NCBI GenBank assembly: GCA_012295275.1 | Contig: CM022671.1 | Location: forward strand, 33,572,683-33,636,682 | From: Chrysomallon squamiferum | Taxonomy: Eukaryota; Mollusca; Gastropoda; Neomphalida; Peltospiridae | DNA length: 64,000 bases | Direction: 5' to 3' | Shown: one piece after another, positions 58,444 through 64,000 of the stretch | Layout of the letters: every line of letters starts with the position of its first letter | Position numbering within the stretch: the first letter of the stretch is position 1 | Position numbers and translations under genes: made by a program | Notes under the pieces: model-generated | Told to the model about the DNA's origin: nothing | Database searches by the model: none | The model's input: only the letters and a program-made list of their open reading frames with translations

Positions 58444-58563
58444 ACGAAAAATATTAATACTATACACTAAATAACCGATTTTGTATTTCGAATTGGTAAG
58501 ATTATTAATAATTTAATTTTCTTGTACTGGCTGATTTGAAACAGATTAATAATAATAACGATG

Positions 58564-58595
<32 letters not shown>

Positions 58596-58868
58596 AATAA
58601 TAACAACAACAATAATATTTTTTTTTTATTTTATTAATTAATAAAATGAAATAAATAATTCAAAATAAATAATTCAGTTATAAAACATTTAATAACTAAC
58701 TCAATAACTAACTAAATAAATAAGTAAATAAATAAATAAGAAAGGAAGCCAGTAAAAAGCAAAAGTATTTACCATAATTATCAACAATTTGAAGTAAAAC
58801 AAAAATTAAATTAAATTCATAAGCAATTAAATAAAATATAATAAAATAACAAACAGTCAAGCAAAGAA

Positions 58869-58899
<31 letters not shown>

Positions 58900-59112
58900 A
58901 TAGGTACATGGTCGAAGTGTGACAGCGGTTTGTGCGATAACTCAGTCTTTTTAGTTTATTCTGACATTTCAATCCTCAGTCTAATGTGAAATTATGCTTT
59001 GGCACTCTCAATTAATTATGCAGAAAAAATAAATTTATATGGGTAATTTAGAGTTTTTGCATTATGCCTACTACCTTTGCTACTTTTGCTACTATTGTTG
59101 CTGTTACTGTGG

Positions 59113-59160
<48 letters not shown>

Positions 59161-59334
59161 AAACTTTCATTTTAGTGAATTTATAAAGAATTTGTTTGTT
59201 ACATCTACATTTGCCTTTCTGTTTATCCACTAAGATATACCCAAAAGAAACCTCTGCAGATTCACACATACACACATACATACGTAATACATACAAAATA
59301 CATGCATACATCCAAAATACATACATACATTCAG

Positions 59335-59367
<33 letters not shown>

Positions 59368-60227
59368 TATACATACATACATGCCTACATACATACACAT
59401 AAACAGATACATACACAGACATACATACACATATACATTCATACATACATCCACACGTACGTACATACATACATACATACATACATACATACATACATAC
59501 ATACATACTACGTACATATATACTGCAAACATACACACATAATTACATACATCTGTGAATATACATACACATACGCAGTCAGAGACATATACATTTATGT
59601 ATGACCTTTACAAAAATACTGCCTGTTATTTTAACAATACATTATTACATCATTCCAAAACATTCCAGACATTCGTCCTTAAAACATTAACCCCTTTTAC
59701 ACTCGTCCATCCTCCATCGTCCACAAGCCCGAATTCGAAGAACATCTGACTTTGAAAGATTACAACTGTTACACACAACAGATCAAATTGGTAAAATAAA
59801 AAAAAAAAAAAAATAAAATAAAAATAAAAATACGTTTAAAATAAATTTTTTAAAGAAAAAATAAATAAAGAAATAAAATAAAAGTCTCCTAAAAAGCTGT
59901 ACGATTCATCTGGATAACACATTAACTCGAGAAGCGACGAAAATGTTCCGCGCTAGGGAATTCTTTAAAAGCTTCTTACGGTAACCTGGGCGCGAGCCAT
60001 GACGTCATTGGTCGAGGCGAAGAACTGACGGAACAGACGATAGAAGTTTGGCGTATGAAGAAGAAGAAGAAGAAAAAAAAAAAAAAAAAAAGAAGAAGTG
60101 AGCGAAAGAAATACTGTGGATATACAGTGTTGCGTTCAGGCGCGGCTGGAACTAACGTTGAATCGTTATTTCGCTTGGAACTTTGAAATAGTTTACAAGT
60201 TCGTGGAAGTGAAAAGAAGGATTTCTT
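58444..60227. other. Repeat-rich region upstream of RAB35
   Basis: Microsatellites dominate: (GAT)n near 58559-58595, (AAAT)n near 58869-58902, (CTA)n at 59120-59160 and a CATA-rich tract at about 59265-59515. From about 59930 the composition becomes more balanced, consistent with a promoter for the possible exon at 60228. Confidence 0.6.
59265..59515. repeat. (CATA)n-rich tract
   Basis: Imperfect ACAT/CATA tetranucleotides with a TA run at about 59335-59361 and a pure stretch at 59463-59507. Confidence 0.9.
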
Positions 60228-60275
60228 ATGGCTGGGAATATGGCACCACCTGGCACATTGCCTGCGACTTTTCAT
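60228..60275 (+). CDS. Possible first coding exon of a gene extending right of the window
   Basis: Two in-frame ATGs (60228 and 60240; the second has A at -3 and G at +4) lead into MAGNMAPPGTLPATFH and then a strong donor, CAT/GTAAGT, in phase 0. About 120 bases upstream are less AT-rich than their surroundings, as at a promoter. No following exon is recognised before 64000, so the gene cannot be named. Confidence 0.35.
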
Positions 60276-62292
60276 GTAAGTATCATACTTACTATAGCGT
60301 TCGTTATGAATTATTAACGGCAGAACTAATTTTTAATGTTGGTTGTGGAGATAAAATACTGAAAGTTACATTACAAGATCATTAACTCAATATGAAACAA
60401 AACGGCACTTCGACTGATACTGTCGTGAACCTCTGATACTTACTACCTCATTTATTGTGAATTATTAATGGTAGATCTTAATGAGAATGTTAACTGCAGA
60501 GATAATGCAGTTTTGAAAATTACATTACAAGATGAGATAAATTATCACTAAACGTTTGTTACAAGATAGTTAAAAATATATAGAAAAGTTAAATTTAAAT
60601 TTATAACTGATTATTTCGACAAAATCACATACACATTTACAGAAACACAGAGACAGAAAAAGACAAGTAAAACAGTAACGATACAAATTTGATTTAAAAA
60701 AAAAAAAAAAAAAAAAATTGAATCGTTATGGCAGCCTTTAATATAGTATTGCAATCTCACATTTGACGAAATAAAAACTGTAACAGGTACATTTAAACTA
60801 ATTAAATAACAGAGAAAAAAAAAAGAAAGAAAGAAAGAAAAAAACAAACAATAATTCCGTTTCCTAAAATAACTAACTAAAGAAGTCAATAAGTAAGTAA
60901 ATAAATAATTTAAAAAAATCAGCACACAGCATCCCTTCGGCCCCCTCTGTCCTCCATTCCAGCCCCACCCTTACGCATCCCCCTGGGAAGCAACTGCCAT
61001 TTTTCGTTGCACTGATATCAATACAGAAATTGTTTCGGTCTGACATTTAGAAAATTCAAGACTCGCAAAACGAGCTGATTTTCATTTAAAAGTCAGTGGT
61101 GACAAATGAGGTAAAATACCTTGTACGAGGCTTCCCATAACGCAGAAATTATATGTAAATTAGTCTTTTAAACAGGAAAATTAAACCCAGTACCGTACAA
61201 ACATCTGGCACAAGAATGTTTTGTAAAAACATAAATTTTTTTTTTTTTTTTTTTAAATTCTATTTCATGAAAAGTATTTTGAAAATTTATACTGGGAAAA
61301 ACAAAAAAAAAAAAAAAAAAAAAAAAACCCTAGCAAAAATACAAACCCGGAAGAAAAATGAAGTGACGTGAAATAGATTAAGCAAATTAATTTTAAAAGT
61401 GGGTGCAGCATGACAAGAATGATTATAAAATGAAGCAGATAATAACAAAAGAAAGCCTATTTGAAAACGGAGAATATAAGTAATTAGCTGGTTAAAATAG
61501 AATTCTGTTTTAAAAAGCTGCATTAGATAAGGAAAGAAAATATGCAAAGAAACAGAGATGGTAAGAGGAAGAGAGAGAGAGAGAGTCTGTGATTTTCATT
61601 CACTCCTACCTGAAAATATCCACATTTAATCCAGTATTTTAAAGTGTTTCTTTTGTCGTTTTTAAAAAAAAAAAAAAGCCTATAATTACTAATATTTACA
61701 TAAGATCTTCCTAAGATAGACAATTCCAAAAAAAGAAGAAGAAAAAAAAAAGAATTTAAATTAAAACAAAATCACGAAAAACCTGTCCTCCCACGAGTAA
61801 TCCGTGGTATCTAAAAGCTATGTCTTATTAAGATAGCTTCCCTGCCACAGAATATAAAATCATGCATGTCGGAATCTGTGTGTGTCTACCGAAATAACCT
61901 TCCTATCTTCAACAATTATCGCCCTACACGGTGTTATCGGCAAAGGCCAAGCGCCGAAGTTCATTACGGTTTAATCTTTCAATACATTCATTCTATACTC
62001 AATATAAAAAAAGATAAGGAGACATCAGAATAGAATATTTTTAAACTGGAATGTTGCTCGAAGGAATGTTGGCAGTGGTGACAAGGCATAGGCCATTAGA
62101 CCATTGTTTGATTTCCCGATCTAAATTGCTGTTGCTTTTTGGTTTCTAGTCTGAGGCGATTTGTCAAATTCAGGATTGTTGTTTGGATATTTATAAATTT
62201 CTCATAGGCATTATTTTCATCGTATGCATCAACCGTACAGTGTCACAAATGTGTATGCATGCTTTTTTTTTTTTTTTTGTTTTGTATGTGTG

Positions 62293-62407
<115 letters not shown>

Positions 62408-63314
62408 GCCTGTCTGAGTATTCATGTGTATATATGTTGTAAGAACAATTACGTATATGTATTTTCATATTCACAGAAAGCTGGTAGTGACAGACACATT
62501 AGTCAAGATTATTGGTTGGTGAATTATAATAATTATTATTATTGTTGTTGTTGCTGCTGCTGCTCTGCTATTATTATTATTATTACTCTTATTAATTTTT
62601 GTTGCGGTGAAAGTCAAATGCAATCGGAATCTACAAAGACTTTTAGCGTTTATTTAGTAGATTCTCCACAATAAGTAAACAGATGCGGTAACCAGGAATA
62701 TTTCGCTATCTTGATAATCTTTATCAGAGTAATATTATCTTCATGCAGACTGCCGTTTTGTGCTCTGAGAACTGAGATGGCAAACCGTGTAACTATTTGG
62801 TATTCTGGTAGGCACTCGGTCTATACCGATATGTTATCGGGATGAATTGGGTTACGGGATATGTGAGATAAGCAGAAACACCAGCCAATATGAATAATTT
62901 AATAACAAAAAAAATAAGGAAAAGAAAACAGAAACATAATGAAGATATAAAAAGAGAATAAACGAAAAGAATAATAATTATAAAAAAGAGTGCGCAAAAA
63001 ACCCCATAAAAGAATTGAAAAAAGAAAGAAAGAAAACATTGTTGTAGTAGATGGAACTGAAATTCTCGATGAAAAAAAAAAAGAAAAAAAAACAACAAAC
63101 AAAAAGAAAGACTGTAAAGGACATTTTATTAGGGGTTTGGCAATATGATTAATGAGTATATGAAACCATCTTAATAGATGAAATTTTTTGATGAATTTCA
63201 CGAGCATACAAACACCAAAAAAACCAAAACAAAAAAAACAACAACAAAAAAGAACAAAAATAATAATAACAGTTGAAAAATAATAACTAATTTAGATATC
63301 TTTATACCTCTAGA

Positions 63315-63318
<4 letters not shown>

Positions 63319-63411
<93 letters not shown>

Positions 63412-63423
63412 CACACACACACA
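63319..63423. repeat. (CT)n followed by (CA)n
   Basis: Compound dinucleotide repeat. Confidence 0.95.
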
Positions 63424-64000
63424 AACACCCAATGAAATACAGTCTAGTCTCTCTTTTCCACATATCTCTATTTCATACAAACAGAACATACATAAATACA
63501 TACAAAAAACAACATCTGAACAACAAATACAATTGTGAATGTATTAAATTATACCAATAACATATAACTGTTTACATTGGCAGGATCCAAACACGTTACA
63601 ATGTTCGTCTGTTTCCTCCCTCCTTTGTGGGCGGATTGCTATTTATGTTTCTAATAATATCTTCCTTTTTTTTATCACAATATCACAAAGAAATTTCATT
63701 TCGACGAAACATCACTCACGGAAATGTCAGCTGTATTTTTTGTGGTTTTTATTTTTTTTGGTCTAGTGGTATTTATTTGTTCTTTGATATTCAAGTGATG
63801 AGTTGCCACTCTCTCGTAATGGGAAATTATTAAAGGTGTTATCATACGAGGATATTGCTAAAAAAAAAAAAGAAAAAAAAAGAAGATTCTATAACATTGA
63901 CTATGGGCATATTTTGTTATAGGAATCTGTTTTAAAATGGATGTCGTTGTTATGTTTCCATCATGACTTACGTATCTGTACGTGTTAGAATTGCAACATG

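Noticed and set aside
59048-59536. Tyr/Val/Cys-rich frame of 162 codons
   Set aside because: Translation of the CATA and CTA repeats; no real coding content.

Overview
The window looks like nuclear DNA of an invertebrate animal. Coding exons are short and flanked by GT-AG introns, the intergenic DNA is very AT-rich, and microsatellites ((AAT)n, (AAAT)n, (CT)n, (CA)n, (CATA)n) are dense. RAB35, MED19 and ABHD11 are clear metazoan orthologues. Secreted CUB/antistasin-like proteins and FLYWCH, Tigger and DIRS-like relics suggest a lophotrochozoan, probably a mollusc; this is inference, not proof. The sequence was read by eye. Exon joins were chosen so that splice sites, phase and family similarity agree; nothing was tested with transcripts or a database.

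Left part (1-15.7 kb): the last two exons of an unrecognised plus-strand gene (1017-2136); a minus-strand secreted trypsin-fold protease with an N-terminal chitin-binding (CBM14) domain (7303-11321); and an intronless plus-strand gene for a basic nuclear protein with an AT-hook-like core (13754-15016).

Centre (15.7-37.7 kb): a minus-strand tandem family of small secreted proteins. Each has the same six-exon plan: signal peptide exon, short linker exon, two exons for a CUB domain, a cysteine motif of antistasin type split over exons 4 and 5, and a C-terminal amphipathic helix. Copies A (15746-19719) and C (26364-28719) are intact. Copy B (20613-23419) has a one-base phase problem at one junction. 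Copy D (35631-37489) is a broken duplicate of C, and an orphan exon-4 fragment lies at about 24241-24330. All copies have a TATA box shortly upstream of the start codon. This family is the best candidate for something undescribed. Between C and D lie relics: a Tigger/pogo-like element, a DIRS-like RT/RNase H fragment, a spliced HNHP-type gene with an in-frame stop, and a hAT-like end.

Right part (38-64 kb): MED19 (plus, 38258-43022, six exons) is convergent with mitochondrial ABHD11 (minus, 44817-47927, six exons). MED19 intron 3 begins with a minisatellite of about 1.9 kb whose unit contains the exon 3/intron 3 splice donor, and intron 2 uses a GC donor. A FLYWCH ORF (48467-48949, minus) and a long gene-poor stretch follow. 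RAB35 (minus, 55284-58348, six exons) is complete with 201 codons. A possible first exon of another plus-strand gene lies at 60228-60275. The rest is low-complexity DNA with no gene I can support.
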